From positions 310,001 to 374,000 of the forward strand of contig DYIU01000001.1 of the NCBI GenBank assembly GCA_020723485.1: a DNA stretch of 64,000 nucleotides, given 5' to 3'. The translations under genes were made by a program, and so were the position numbers. Shown here one piece after another: positions 51,056-59,498 of this stretch; position 1 is the stretch's first letter, and every line of letters starts with the position of its first letter. Under the pieces are notes generated by a model that saw only the letters and a program-made list of their open reading frames with translations, did no database searches and was not told where the DNA came from. Source of the DNA: Acidimicrobium ferrooxidans (lineage in GTDB: Bacteria; Actinomycetota; Geothermincolia; Fen-727; Anoxymicrobiaceae).

Positions 51056-52153
51056 ATGCCCGAACTGAACGAGCTGGAAGAGACCGCCGCCTCGTGCGCC
51101 TGCTCCACCGAGCAGCCCGCGCGCGCCGACGCGGCCCCGTGCTGAGGCCCGCCTGACACTCCGGGTCCGGAGGCACTGAAAGAGACAGGAACGACCACAT
51201 CGACCGTGACGGCGCGGGACAGGCTCGACCACGTACTGGCGCGTCTGGGCGTCAGGAGGAGCGGCTGGCGCATCCGCCCCGGCCTGTACAGGCTGGGGGA
51301 ACCCGGCCCCGAGTCTCCGGTGTTCGTGAGCGCGAACTACACGCTTTCTTTCGACGCCCTCCGGGGCGCGCTCCAGGGCATCGACTCATACATCCTGGTC
51401 CTGGACACGTTCGGCATCAACGTATGGTGCGCCGCCGGAAAAGGCAGCTTCGGGACCGACGAGCTGGTGTCGAGGATCGAGCAGACGCGGCTGGCAGACG
51501 AGGTGAGCACGCGAACGGTCATAGTTCCGCAGCTCGGGGCCACCGGGGTATGCGCCCGCGAGGTCCTCAGGCGCACCGGGTTCAAGGTGCGCTTCGGCCC
51601 GGTCCGGGCCGTGGACATCCCGGCCTTCCTCGAGGCCGGCGAAGCTACCGAGGACATGCGCAGGGTCACGTTCAACCTCAAGGACCGCGCGGTGCTGATA
51701 CCGGTCGAGGGCAAGATAGCATCCCCCATCCTGGCCGGGTTGACGCTGGGTGCATACCTCGCTGACGGACCCGTGGCCGCTGCAGGTGTAGGCGCGGCCG
51801 GCGTCGCTGGCTTCGCCGGATTCCCCTTGCTGATGCCATGGATACCGACGGAGGATTTCAGCACCAAGGGATTCCTGCTTGGAGGCGCCGTGGGGCTCGC
51901 CGCGGCGGGGGCGGCGCTCCTCTCCGGGGATGGGAGCGCCGGGCAGAGAGCCGCCAGGGCGGTCTCGTACGTGCTTGCCCTGCCGGCGATAACGTCGTTC
52001 ATAGCTCTCAACTTCACCGGCTCGACGACGTTCACCTCGCCCACCGGGGTCAAGAGAGAGATGAACAGGTACATACCCGTGATGGCCGCCATGGCCGCCT
52101 CGGGCATTCTCGTGAACGGTGCGCGGCACCTGTTCGGAAGGAAAAGGGGCTGA
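51056..52153 (+). CDS. hgcA: Mercury methylation corrinoid protein HgcA, possible selenoprotein (in-frame UGA at 51143)
   Basis: HgcA transfers a methyl group from its cobalamin to Hg(II), giving methylmercury. The diagnostic cap-helix motif NVWCAAGK places the cobalt-ligand Cys at residue 125 (long form). PVFVSANYTLSFDALR precedes it, and about five membrane helices follow, with FTGSTTFTSPTGVKREM between the last two. Without readthrough, translation would need the GTG at 51206 (315 aa), which has no ribosome site and leaves a 159-nt gap after hgcC. The same frame continues upstream through one TGA (51143-51145) to an ATG at 51056 with GAGAGG 5 nt upstream, 9 nt after hgcC. Read through with selenocysteine the product is 365 aa, with Cys29-Sec30-Gly-Pro-Pro after a CAC motif. 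HgcA identity is secure; the selenocysteine is inference. Confidence 0.9.
51143..51172 (+). promoter_or_regulatory. Candidate bacterial SECIS hairpin after an in-frame UGA in hgcA
   Basis: After TGA (51143-51145) come exactly 18 nt, then the loop GGTC (51164-51167) closed by CTCCG (51159-51163) and CGGAG (51168-51172). A GGUC apical loop at this distance is what I recall for E. coli fdhF, and it fits the general rule of a G at the loop start 16-37 nt after UGA. The bulged U of the E. coli element is absent. Confidence 0.55.
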
Positions 52154-52159
52154 GGAGTG

Positions 52160-52432
52160 ATGGCTTCCGCGAGCAATCTGAACACTCTCGAATACGACCC
52201 GGAGCTGTGCACCCGCTGCGGAATGTGCTCGATCGTCTGCCCGCACCGCGTCTTCGCTTCTGGAAACGGCGCGGCCGCCAGGCTGATAGATCCCGATTCC
52301 TGCATGGAGTGCGGCGCCTGCGCGTTGAACTGCGAGCCGGGCGCCATCAAGGTCGACAGCGACGTCGGCTGCGCGAGCGCAATGATAATGGCGGCGCTGA
52401 CCCGCAGGAAGGAAGCGACCTGCTGCGGGTAG
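52160..52432 (+). CDS. hgcB: Mercury methylation ferredoxin HgcB
   Basis: 90-aa dicluster ferredoxin paired with HgcA, thought to reduce its corrinoid. Cluster motifs CTRCGMCSIVCPHR and CMECGACALNCEPG match the HgcB signature C-M-E-C-G-A-C. A further Cys (VGCAS) and the C-terminal vicinal pair CCG complete the set known to be needed for function in HgcB. The ATG at 52160 lies 6 nt after the hgcA stop. It ends the hgc operon. Confidence 0.93.
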   Translation: MASASNLNTLEYDPELCTRCGMCSIVCPHRVFASGNGAAARLIDPDSCMECGACALNCEPGAIKVDSDVGCASAMIMAALTRRKEATCCG

Positions 52433-52544
52433 CCCCGCCTGCCCGCTCGCCCGTGACCCGCTTGGGAATAACGGCTCCTCCTATCCTATAATTGTCCCCA
52501 CAGGCCGGCGCGCGCCGGCGGTTCACAACCGGGAGGTGCTGCAC

Positions 52545-53270
52545 ATGAGATCCAGGTGGCTTCTTTCCATCGCACTCCTCGTCCTGGTCGCAGGGCTGCT
52601 CGCCGGGGGATGCGGCGGCTCGGATGAGAAGACCGAGACCGAGACCCAGACCAGCCAGACCAAGACCATCAAGACAGAGGTCGGTGACCACTTCTCCTTC
52701 GGGTTGGACTCGAACCCGTCGACCGGCTACGTGTGGCAGCTCTCCAAGCCCGTGGACGAGAAGCTTGTGAAGATGACCGCCTCCAGGTACCACGGCGGGG
52801 GCCAGCCCGGCCAGATGGGCAGGCAGGCTTTCTGGTTCGAGGCGGTGGGCGAGGGCACCACGACGATAGAGTTGGAGTACAAGAGGCCGTGGGAGTCGGC
52901 CCCGCCGTCCAAGACGTTCACCGCGACCGTCGCCATTGCGGGCAGGGACACGGGCGAGGTCAAGCAGTACTCCGATCCAAGCGTGCCGATAGACGTGTCG
53001 GTCGGACAGGAGTTCGTGATAGAGCTCGAGGCGAACCCGACCACCGGCTACTCATGGGTCATCGCGAGCCCGCTGGAGGGCAAGCTGGTGCTCGAGCATA
53101 CGAGCTACACCCCCGAGGAAGGCCCACGGCTGGGTGCGGGCGGCAAGGAGTACTGGCGCTTCGACGGCGCCGCCGCGGGTACCGTGAAGCTTCTCTTCAA
53201 CTACGTAAGGCCGTGGGAGAAGGACGCCGCGCCCGCGAACACGGCGACCTTCACGGTCAACGTCAAGTAA
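52545..53270 (+). CDS. Lipoprotein with two chagasin-type (I42) protease-inhibitor domains
   Basis: 241 aa. Signal peptide with lipobox LAGGC (Cys about residue 24), a Thr/Glu/Gln linker, then two repeats of the inhibitor I42 fold: the first with NPSTGYVW and KRPWE, the second with NPTTGYSW and VRPWE. The N-P-T-T-G-Y loop inserts into the active site of papain-like cysteine proteases. A tandem arrangement is uncommon. It would protect the cell surface from cysteine proteases or modulate one. The ATG at 52545 has GGGAGG 8 nt upstream. Confidence 0.88.
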   Translation: MRSRWLLSIALLVLVAGLLAGGCGGSDEKTETETQTSQTKTIKTEVGDHFSFGLDSNPSTGYVWQLSKPVDEKLVKMTASRYHGGGQPGQMGRQAFWFEAVGEGTTTIELEYKRPWESAPPSKTFTATVAIAGRDTGEVKQYSDPSVPIDVSVGQEFVIELEANPTTGYSWVIASPLEGKLVLEHTSYTPEEGPRLGAGGKEYWRFDGAAAGTVKLLFNYVRPWEKDAAPANTATFTVNVK

Positions 53271-53300
53271 CGCGCCGGCACCGCCGGAAAAGGAGGCGTC

Positions 53301-54080
53301 ATGGAGTACGAGACCCTGCTCTACGAGACCGAGGGGGAGGTAGGGTTCCTGACCCTGAACCGCCCTGAGAAGATCAACGCCGCGAACTTCAGGATGATGG
53401 AGGAGCTGGAAGCCTTCTGGCTTGCAAGACAGAGGGACTTCGACACGCGGGTCATCGTGGTGTCCGGGGCCGGCGAGAAGGGCTTCTCCTCCGGGCTCGA
53501 CATGGCGGACGCGGTGAGCGCCGAGGGGTACGCCCAGGGAGGAACGCTCACCGGCGAGAACGCCTACAACAACCAGACGCGGTTCTCCGCGATACTCCGG
53601 CTGATGCGGTCCTGCCCTCAGCCGGTCATCGCCGCGGTCCACGGCTACGCCATGGGGATCGGCCTGTCCATGGCCCTGGCCTCCGACGTCCGGCTCGCGA
53701 CCCCTGACGCCGTGTTCTGTGCCATGTACATAAACATCGGCCTGGGCGGGGCCGACCTGGGGTCGAGCTACTTCCTGTGGCGCACGGTGGGATGGGGCCA
53801 CGCGGCGGAGATGTGCCTCACCGGTAGCAGGGTCTCAGGCGAGGAGGCCTACCGCATCGGGCTCGCCAATCACCTCTACGAGCGCGCGGACCTGATGGAC
53901 CAGGCAAAGGCCCTGGCGCAGGTCATGGTGTCCAAGTCGAAGATGGGACTGAGGATGACCAAGGAGGCCTTGAACACGATGCTCGGAATGGGGTCCCTCG
54001 AGGACGCGAACAAGATGGAGGACAGGAACCAGGCGTTCATGATAGTCAGCGGCCTGCTGGCCGGGACCCTGGGCGGGTGA
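53301..54080 (+). CDS. Enoyl-CoA hydratase/isomerase family protein
   Basis: 259-aa crotonase. The N-terminus has LTLNRPEKINAANF; the oxyanion-hole region GFSSGLDMAD and a glycine-rich AVHGYAMGIGLSMALASDVRLA match the family, and Asp/Glu at the two catalytic positions cannot be confirmed by eye. It likely acts in beta-oxidation or in a related isomerisation of acyl-CoA. AAAAGGAGG precedes the ATG. A short-chain dehydrogenase gene follows at once, overlapping or nearly so. Confidence 0.9.
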   Translation: MEYETLLYETEGEVGFLTLNRPEKINAANFRMMEELEAFWLARQRDFDTRVIVVSGAGEKGFSSGLDMADAVSAEGYAQGGTLTGENAYNNQTRFSAILRLMRSCPQPVIAAVHGYAMGIGLSMALASDVRLATPDAVFCAMYINIGLGGADLGSSYFLWRTVGWGHAAEMCLTGSRVSGEEAYRIGLANHLYERADLMDQAKALAQVMVSKSKMGLRMTKEALNTMLGMGSLEDANKMEDRNQAFMIVSGLLAGTLGG

Positions 54081-54091
54081 AAAGAGGCGCG

Positions 54092-54904
54092 ATGAAGAAC
54101 CTCGACGGAAAGAACGTGGTGGTGACGGGGGGCTCCTACGGCATAGGTAAGGACCTGGTGAAGGCGCTCCTCGCAGAGGGGGCGAACGTCTTTCCCGTTG
54201 CCCGGAACAGGGAGAAGCTGGACGCGGCTGTGGAGGAGCTGGCGCCTTCGGCCGGGCCGGGCCGGAAGGTCAAGGGCTACCCCGGCGACGTGACTGACCG
54301 CGACGGCATCGCGGCCGTCATAGACAGCATTGCATCGGAACAGGGGGGCATCGACATGCTCGTGAACAACGCGGGCATAGTGATTCCGGGGTACTTCGAG
54401 GAGCTGGCCTGCGACGATTTCGAGACGGTTGTGAAGACCAACTACCTGGGGGCTGTCTACGCGACAAAGGCCGCCCTCCCCCACCTGCTGGAGCACGACG
54501 AGAGCGCCATAACGTTCACATCGTCCGCCGCGGGGGTCATGGGTACTTTCGGGTACTCCACCTACAGCCCGACGAAGTCCGCGCTCATTGGCTTCGCGGA
54601 GGTGCTCCGGGCGGAGCTGCGGTACAAGGGCGTCCAGGTCATGGTCCTCCTCCCGATGGACACCGACACCCCGGGGTACGTCGAAGAGAAAAGGGTCAGG
54701 CCCGCCGAGTGCGACGCGGTCTCTGGCTCGGGAGGCACCATGTCGACGGCCGATGTCGCGGAGTGCTTCATCAAGGCGTTCAGGAAGGGCAGGTTCATGG
54801 CCCCCTGCGGCTTCACCGGGAAGCTCTTCTACCGCATGGCGGGGATTCTTCCGGGCCTCACCGATTACATCCTCAAGCGCCCGGTGGACAAGGTCCGCCG
54901 CTAG
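54092..54904 (+). CDS. Short-chain dehydrogenase/reductase, KDSR-like
   Basis: 270-aa SDR. Cofactor motif TGGSYGIGKDL, NNAGIV, catalytic Ser in FTSSAAG and YSPTK. The chain has a C-terminal hydrophobic stretch and a GKLFYRMAGILPG region, resembling 3-ketodihydrosphingosine-reductase-like enzymes that work on long acyl chains at the membrane. The start is ATG at 54092 (AGAGG 5 nt upstream); a GTG at 54077 would overlap the previous stop. The substrate is unknown. Confidence 0.88.
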   Translation: MKNLDGKNVVVTGGSYGIGKDLVKALLAEGANVFPVARNREKLDAAVEELAPSAGPGRKVKGYPGDVTDRDGIAAVIDSIASEQGGIDMLVNNAGIVIPGYFEELACDDFETVVKTNYLGAVYATKAALPHLLEHDESAITFTSSAAGVMGTFGYSTYSPTKSALIGFAEVLRAELRYKGVQVMVLLPMDTDTPGYVEEKRVRPAECDAVSGSGGTMSTADVAECFIKAFRKGRFMAPCGFTGKLFYRMAGILPGLTDYILKRPVDKVRR

Positions 54905-54927
54905 CAGCGGCGGGCAGGAGCAGCGCC

Positions 54928-55392
54928 GTGTCAGACGAACCGGTCATCCGCGACCTGGGAGCTCTCGAGCCGATAATAGAGAGAGCGCAGGTATGCAGGG
55001 TGGGCTTCAGCCTCGACGACAAGCCATACGTGGTCCCGATGAACTTCGGCTACCGCGATGGCCGCGTGTACCTGCACTCATCCGCCATCGGCAGGAAGAT
55101 AGACATTCTCAAGCAGAACCCCAGCGTCTGCTTCGAGGTGGACATCGACCACGCCCTCGAGGAATCCGAGTACGCCTGCCTCTGGGGCATGCGGTTCAGG
55201 AGCGTCATCGGCTTCGGGCGGGCGGCGCTCGTAGACGACCCCGGGGAGAAGGCCGAGGCGCTCGACATTATCATGGACCACTACTCCAGCTCGGCGCCCC
55301 ACGACTACGCCGACGAGATGCTGGACGCCGTGGCGGTCATAAGGATAGACCTCGAGGAGGTCTCGGGCAGGGTCCACGGCTACGACCCTTAG
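54928..55392 (+). CDS. Pyridoxamine 5'-phosphate oxidase-like FMN-binding protein
   Basis: 154 aa. The split-barrel fold is suggested by VGFSLDDKPYVVPMNFGY, YLHSSAIGRKIDIL and the FMN-contacting VCFEVD and FRSVIGFGRA segments. Such proteins bind FMN, F420 or haem and reduce or sense small molecules; true PdxH activity is unlikely at this length. GTG start at 54928, with AGGAG 8 nt upstream. In the same direction as the SDR and probably co-transcribed. Confidence 0.87.
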   Translation: MSDEPVIRDLGALEPIIERAQVCRVGFSLDDKPYVVPMNFGYRDGRVYLHSSAIGRKIDILKQNPSVCFEVDIDHALEESEYACLWGMRFRSVIGFGRAALVDDPGEKAEALDIIMDHYSSSAPHDYADEMLDAVAVIRIDLEEVSGRVHGYDP

Positions 55393-55483
55393 CGGCACTC
55401 CGGAATCGAGTAGGGCTGTCAATGACTTCGTGCTAACATACGTGTAGCGCGGCGATGCGGCCGCTCGAACCGGGGACCTGCCG

Positions 55484-58400
55484 ATGGACGCGGGTGTTTC
55501 AGATGCCGAGATACTCAGGACCAAGCTCTATCCACCGAGGCTGCCCTCAATCGTCCCCAGGCGTGAGGTCATCGAGGGGCTTCGGAAGGCGAGTTCTTCC
55601 AGGCTTATAACCATAATAGCCGGTGCCGGGTACGGCAAGAGCACGCTAGCCGCCGAGTTTCTTGCGGAGTCCAAGGCCCCGTTCGTCTGGTATCAGCTCG
55701 AGGAGACAGACGCTGATCTATCCACCTTCCTGACTTACCTGGTCCATGGCATCCGCATGAAAGACAGCGAGTTCGGCTCCAGGACGCTGGAGCGCCTGCG
55801 CTCAGCGGCGAACGTGACCACCGAATACCAGGAGATATGCGCCGTCCTGCTGTCGGAGATAGACGAGTGGCTGGAGGGCGAGCTCTTCATCGCACTCGAT
55901 GATTTCCACAGCATGGAGGGAAGCGCTTCGATAGAGGCGACGCTACAGTTCCTCATCTCTCATTCCCCTCCCGGTCTTCACTTCATCCTGCTATCCAGGA
56001 GGAGGACAGGTCTCGACCTCTCCGGCCTGGCCGCGCGCAGGGAACTCCACGAGGTGGAAGAGCGGGACCTGTGTTTCACCGGGCCCGAGGCAAGGACCCT
56101 TTTCTACGAGGTGTTCGACCTGCCATTGAGCGACGACGAGCTGCTCGACCTACACGAGCTCACCGAGGGCTGGGTGTCCGGCCTGGTGCTCGTGTACCTG
56201 GCGATCAAGGGGAAGTCCAGGGTGGGCATGGAAGAAACCATCAGGAGCTTCGGCTCGCATCCTGCGAAGGTCTATGACTACCTGACCAGGGCCATCTGGC
56301 AGCGCCAGGACGAGGAGACGAAAGAGTTCCTGATGAAGACGAGCATCCTCTCGCGGCTGAACCCGGCCTTCTGCGACGAGTTGCTCCACATCAATAACTC
56401 GAAGGGGATACTGGAGCACCTCACGGACTCCAGGATGTTCACCAATCCTCTCGACGATGCCGGGGAGTGGTACCGGTATCACCACCTGCTGAGGTCGCTG
56501 CTGCTCGAGACGTTGGAGGAGCGCCTCGAGGCCCTGGAGATCGCTCGGCTGAACCGCGATGCGGCATTGCTCTGGGAAGAGCGGTGCGACCCGGAACAGG
56601 CGCTCGCTCACTATATGGAAGCCGGTGAGTTGGACAGGGCCGCCGACGTGCTCGAGCAGATCGCGCCAGGCCTGATGGAGGGGAGCCGCATCTCGTTCCT
56701 GAAAGATCAGCTCGGGATGCTTCCCGACAAGGTCCTCGGAGAGCGCCCAAGTCTTCTTTTTCACCTGGGCGAAATCGCCTTCATACAGGCGAAGTATGAG
56801 ACGGCGCTCGAGCACTACGAGAGAGCGGTCACGCTTTTCGGGGCCTCGGGCGACGTCGAGAGCCAGGCGAGGGCGCTCAGCAAAGCCCGTCTCATGAACT
56901 ATACGTACCTGCAGAGATTTGACGACGCCGCCCGGTTGATGGAGAAGCTCCGGCAGCTCGTGCCTATCGGGTCCCCGCTCTGGTACGGGGTCGCGAGCGA
57001 GATGAGCGCGGTGGCCTACATAACGGGTGATTACGAGCTCGCGGACGAGTTCCTCGCCGAGACCCTCGAACACATCGACGAAGTCGCCGACGAGCTGACC
57101 AAGGCTAACGCCCTTTTCTGGTGCGGGTTCACCAGTTTCGCGCGGTACAACTACAGGCAGGCTATCGATATCCTGCCCCGGGCTGCCGAGCTCGCTGAGC
57201 GCAACAACCTGACCCTTAACACGATGAACTGCTACGGGATGCTGGTGGCGTGTCTCACCTGCGAAGGCATGTTCGGAGAAGCGCTGGAGCTGGCGCGGTC
57301 GAACATCAAGCTTGTCGAGAGCCTTGATTTTGAGACGCCCACGAAATTCCTTTTCCACGCGGGGCTGGCGATGGCCCTGCTGAACATGAATGACGAAGGC
57401 GCCCGTGAAGAGCTGGAGTTCGCGGCTTCGCTGTCCGGGAAATATGATGTCGGGCTTGATGTGTTGCTCGCGGAATATACTCTCGGGCTCGCCCTCATGC
57501 GTTTCGGCGAGATATCCCGTGCCAGGAAGCACTTCGAGATAGCGAACAGGGGAGGCCGCGAGCTCGAGTACTTCGCCTCGACCTACATCACCGGGCTGGG
57601 GCTTCTGTGGTCATCGTATCTCGACAGAGACATAGATGAGCTCATCGGCGAAGTGCGGGAGACTATAGACGCATACTCCAGGGCAGGGGTCTCCGGCAAT
57701 CCGACCCCCTCGGGGTACCTCGTCGTCGCTTTTTTAGAACTCCTCGCTGGCCGTCGTGAAGAAGCCCTCGAGGCGCTGCGAACCGCAGCGGAGGTAACAG
57801 AAGAGCTGGGAGGGGTTGGGTATTGGAGGTACCATTGCACTCAGGAGTTCGGAGAGCTGGCTCTGCCGCTCCTCACAGAGATGTTCTCACGCGGGGAGCA
57901 CATGGAGACCCTGCGCCGGGTGTTCGGTTATGTCGGGCCCGCTTCCATTCCTTATCTCCGCTCGCTGGACAAGAGCAAGGACGCGGGCGTGCGCGAGGGC
58001 GCGAAGGAAATCATCGAGGGTATCCGAAGGAAGACTGCGGAGCCGCTGGTCGTCAGGATGCTCGGCCCATTCGAGATTCACAAGGGCGATTCAATGTTGC
58101 GCGCCGAGGACTGGAAGAGCCGCAGGGCGCTGTCCGTGTTCAAGTATCTCGCCGCCCAGGAGCAGAACAGGCTTGTGCCCCGGGACATGTTGATGGACCT
58201 GCTCTGGCCAGATACTGACCCTGGCTCTGCCGCGAAGAACCTCAATGTAGCCCTCTCCTCACTCCGAAAGACACTGGAGCCGGACGCGGCGCGCGGCGAA
58301 TCGTCCTACCTCGTCGCCAGCGGGGACTCCCTGCGCCTGGAGCTCGGCAACGGCGGCAGTGTCGACTTCAGGCTGTTCGAGGACGCCCTCGCAGAGGCGG

Positions 58401-58807
58401 CAGCCCACAAGAACTCAAGGAAGCACGACCTGTTCCTGGATCGCATGCTCGAGGCCGAGCGTTTGTACGACGGTGATTTTCTCGCCGAAGACCCGTACGA
58501 AGACTGGTGCCGTCCCGCGCGCGATGGTCTGAGCGAGCAGTATATGAAGCTGCTCATTGAGATTTCAGGCGAGTTTCTGAGGAAAGGCGATCCGCAGGCA
58601 GCTCTCGGATACTGCGAGAAAGGCGTCAAGCGTAACCCAGGCAGCGAATCGCTATGCCGAACGCAGATGGAGATATTCGGCAGGCTCGGCGACCGGGCCG
58701 GCGTCGAGCGCTCCTTCAGGTGCTGCCGTGACTACCTGCAGGACAACTTCCAGGTAGAGCCCTCCCGCGACACGCTCGAGCTATACAACAGGCTCCGTGT
58801 CGAATAA
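55484..58807 (+). CDS. Large SARP/BTAD-type transcriptional activator with N-terminal ATPase and TPR repeats
   Basis: 1107 aa. An N-terminal P-loop ATPase has IIAGAGYGKSTLAAE (about residues 39-53), as in MalT-type signal-transduction ATPases. A long helical region (about 330-830) reads as TPR-like repeats. The C-terminal part begins VVRMLGPFEI (about 862), an OmpR-like winged helix with LFKYLAA-type spacing, followed by a BTAD domain to the end. This reversed order of ATPase first and DNA-binding domain last is common in large actinobacterial regulators. Adjacent small genes (58928, 59173) are candidate targets. The start is ATG at 55484 after GGGGACC. Confidence 0.9.
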   Translation: MDAGVSDAEILRTKLYPPRLPSIVPRREVIEGLRKASSSRLITIIAGAGYGKSTLAAEFLAESKAPFVWYQLEETDADLSTFLTYLVHGIRMKDSEFGSRTLERLRSAANVTTEYQEICAVLLSEIDEWLEGELFIALDDFHSMEGSASIEATLQFLISHSPPGLHFILLSRRRTGLDLSGLAARRELHEVEERDLCFTGPEARTLFYEVFDLPLSDDELLDLHELTEGWVSGLVLVYLAIKGKSRVGMEETIRSFGSHPAKVYDYLTRAIWQRQDEETKEFLMKTSILSRLNPAFCDELLHINNSKGILEHLTDSRMFTNPLDDAGEWYRYHHLLRSLLLETLEERLEALEIARLNRDAALLWEERCDPEQALAHYMEAGELDRAADVLEQIAPGLMEGSRISFLKDQLGMLPDKVLGERPSLLFHLGEIAFIQAKYETALEHYERAVTLFGASGDVESQARALSKARLMNYTYLQRFDDAARLMEKLRQLVPIGSPLWYGVASEMSAVAYITGDYELADEFLAETLEHIDEVADELTKANALFWCGFTSFARYNYRQAIDILPRAAELAERNNLTLNTMNCYGMLVACLTCEGMFGEALELARSNIKLVESLDFETPTKFLFHAGLAMALLNMNDEGAREELEFAASLSGKYDVGLDVLLAEYTLGLALMRFGEISRARKHFEIANRGGRELEYFASTYITGLGLLWSSYLDRDIDELIGEVRETIDAYSRAGVSGNPTPSGYLVVAFLELLAGRREEALEALRTAAEVTEELGGVGYWRYHCTQEFGELALPLLTEMFSRGEHMETLRRVFGYVGPASIPYLRSLDKSKDAGVREGAKEIIEGIRRKTAEPLVVRMLGPFEIHKGDSMLRAEDWKSRRALSVFKYLAAQEQNRLVPRDMLMDLLWPDTDPGSAAKNLNVALSSLRKTLEPDAARGESSYLVASGDSLRLELGNGGSVDFRLFEDALAEAAAHKNSRKHDLFLDRMLEAERLYDGDFLAEDPYEDWCRPARDGLSEQYMKLLIEISGEFLRKGDPQAALGYCEKGVKRNPGSESLCRTQMEIFGRLGDRAGVERSFRCCRDYLQDNFQVEPSRDTLELYNRLRVE

Positions 58808-58927
58808 CCGAAGTATTGCTCTCGATTTGTTCCTTCTTGGCTCCTGATTTGCCCCACTCTCCTATTCTCTAGGCGTTTTCGGAGCCGCGCAAAGGGCGCG
58901 GCCCCTCGAGAAAGGGAGGTGTGCAAG

Positions 58928-59146
58928 ATGTTCGTCCCGATGCTGGTGGTAATGCTTCCGCTGATGATCATGGGAATGGTGCTGGCCGTGGTGCTGGCCC
59001 CGGTCATCCTGATGTTCGGCCTGATAACCGGTGTGGTCGGCTACGGCTCCACCGTGAAAGCGGCGCTCGTTGCTCCGTTCACGGGCGTTCTCCATGCCCT
59101 GCGCAACAGCAAGCCGGAACCAATCGCCGTCCCGCGGATAGCGTAG
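58928..59146 (+). CDS. Small membrane protein
   Basis: 72 aa, almost entirely hydrophobic: one long or two short helices (VVMLPLMIMGMVLAVVLAPVILM then LITGVVGYG), and a short polar tail with NSKPEPIAVPRIA. GGGAGG is 8 nt before the ATG at 58928. Not recognised. It lies just after the BTAD regulator and 26 nt before another small gene. Confidence 0.6.
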   Translation: MFVPMLVVMLPLMIMGMVLAVVLAPVILMFGLITGVVGYGSTVKAALVAPFTGVLHALRNSKPEPIAVPRIA

Positions 59147-59172
59147 AACGTCGACAGGCAAGGAGGCCCAAC

Positions 59173-59478
59173 ATGAGTATTGCCACAGCCGAGAACACAG
59201 CGTATGCCGGGCTCAGGGAGTTCCTGAAGGAGTTCCCCGGGTGGCAGGTGGCGGTCGACAACGGTTGCCTGGAGAGACTTTTCAATCCCCGGGAGGCCGA
59301 AGTGGAGGTCCATATGTACCGGCTCCCGGAGCCGGCCCGCATGATAGCCGAGCGCTGCGGGAAGCCCGAAAGAGCCGTCGGCGGCATACTTGACGCAATG
59401 AGTGAGAAGGGGCTCATCTGGCGTTGGTACATCAGGGGCGAACCGCTATATTTCCTGCGCAGGAGGGTGCCCACGTAG
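59173..59478 (+). CDS. Small winged-helix-like protein, related to the N-terminus of the 61974 Fe-S protein
   Basis: 101 aa. The middle (PEPARMIAERCGKPERAVGGILDAMSEKGLIWRW) has the helix-turn-helix-wing pattern of a small DNA-binding or protein-binding domain, and LREFLKEFPGW at the start matches LREFLDGLPGG at 61862. The C-terminus ends after RGEPLYFLRRR, where the longer protein continues into its ferredoxin part. The ATG at 59173 has AGGAGG 6 nt upstream. It may be a stand-alone or duplicated form of that domain. Confidence 0.65.
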   Translation: MSIATAENTAYAGLREFLKEFPGWQVAVDNGCLERLFNPREAEVEVHMYRLPEPARMIAERCGKPERAVGGILDAMSEKGLIWRWYIRGEPLYFLRRRVPT

Positions 59479-59498
59479 GATCGGTCAGGCGGCGCGAC

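Noticed and set aside
51056-51145. Independent 29-aa Cys-containing leader peptide before hgcA
   Set aside because: Possible, but the exact frame match with hgcA, the SECIS-like hairpin and the missing ribosome site at 51206 make an N-terminal extension more likely. Kept as the main alternative.
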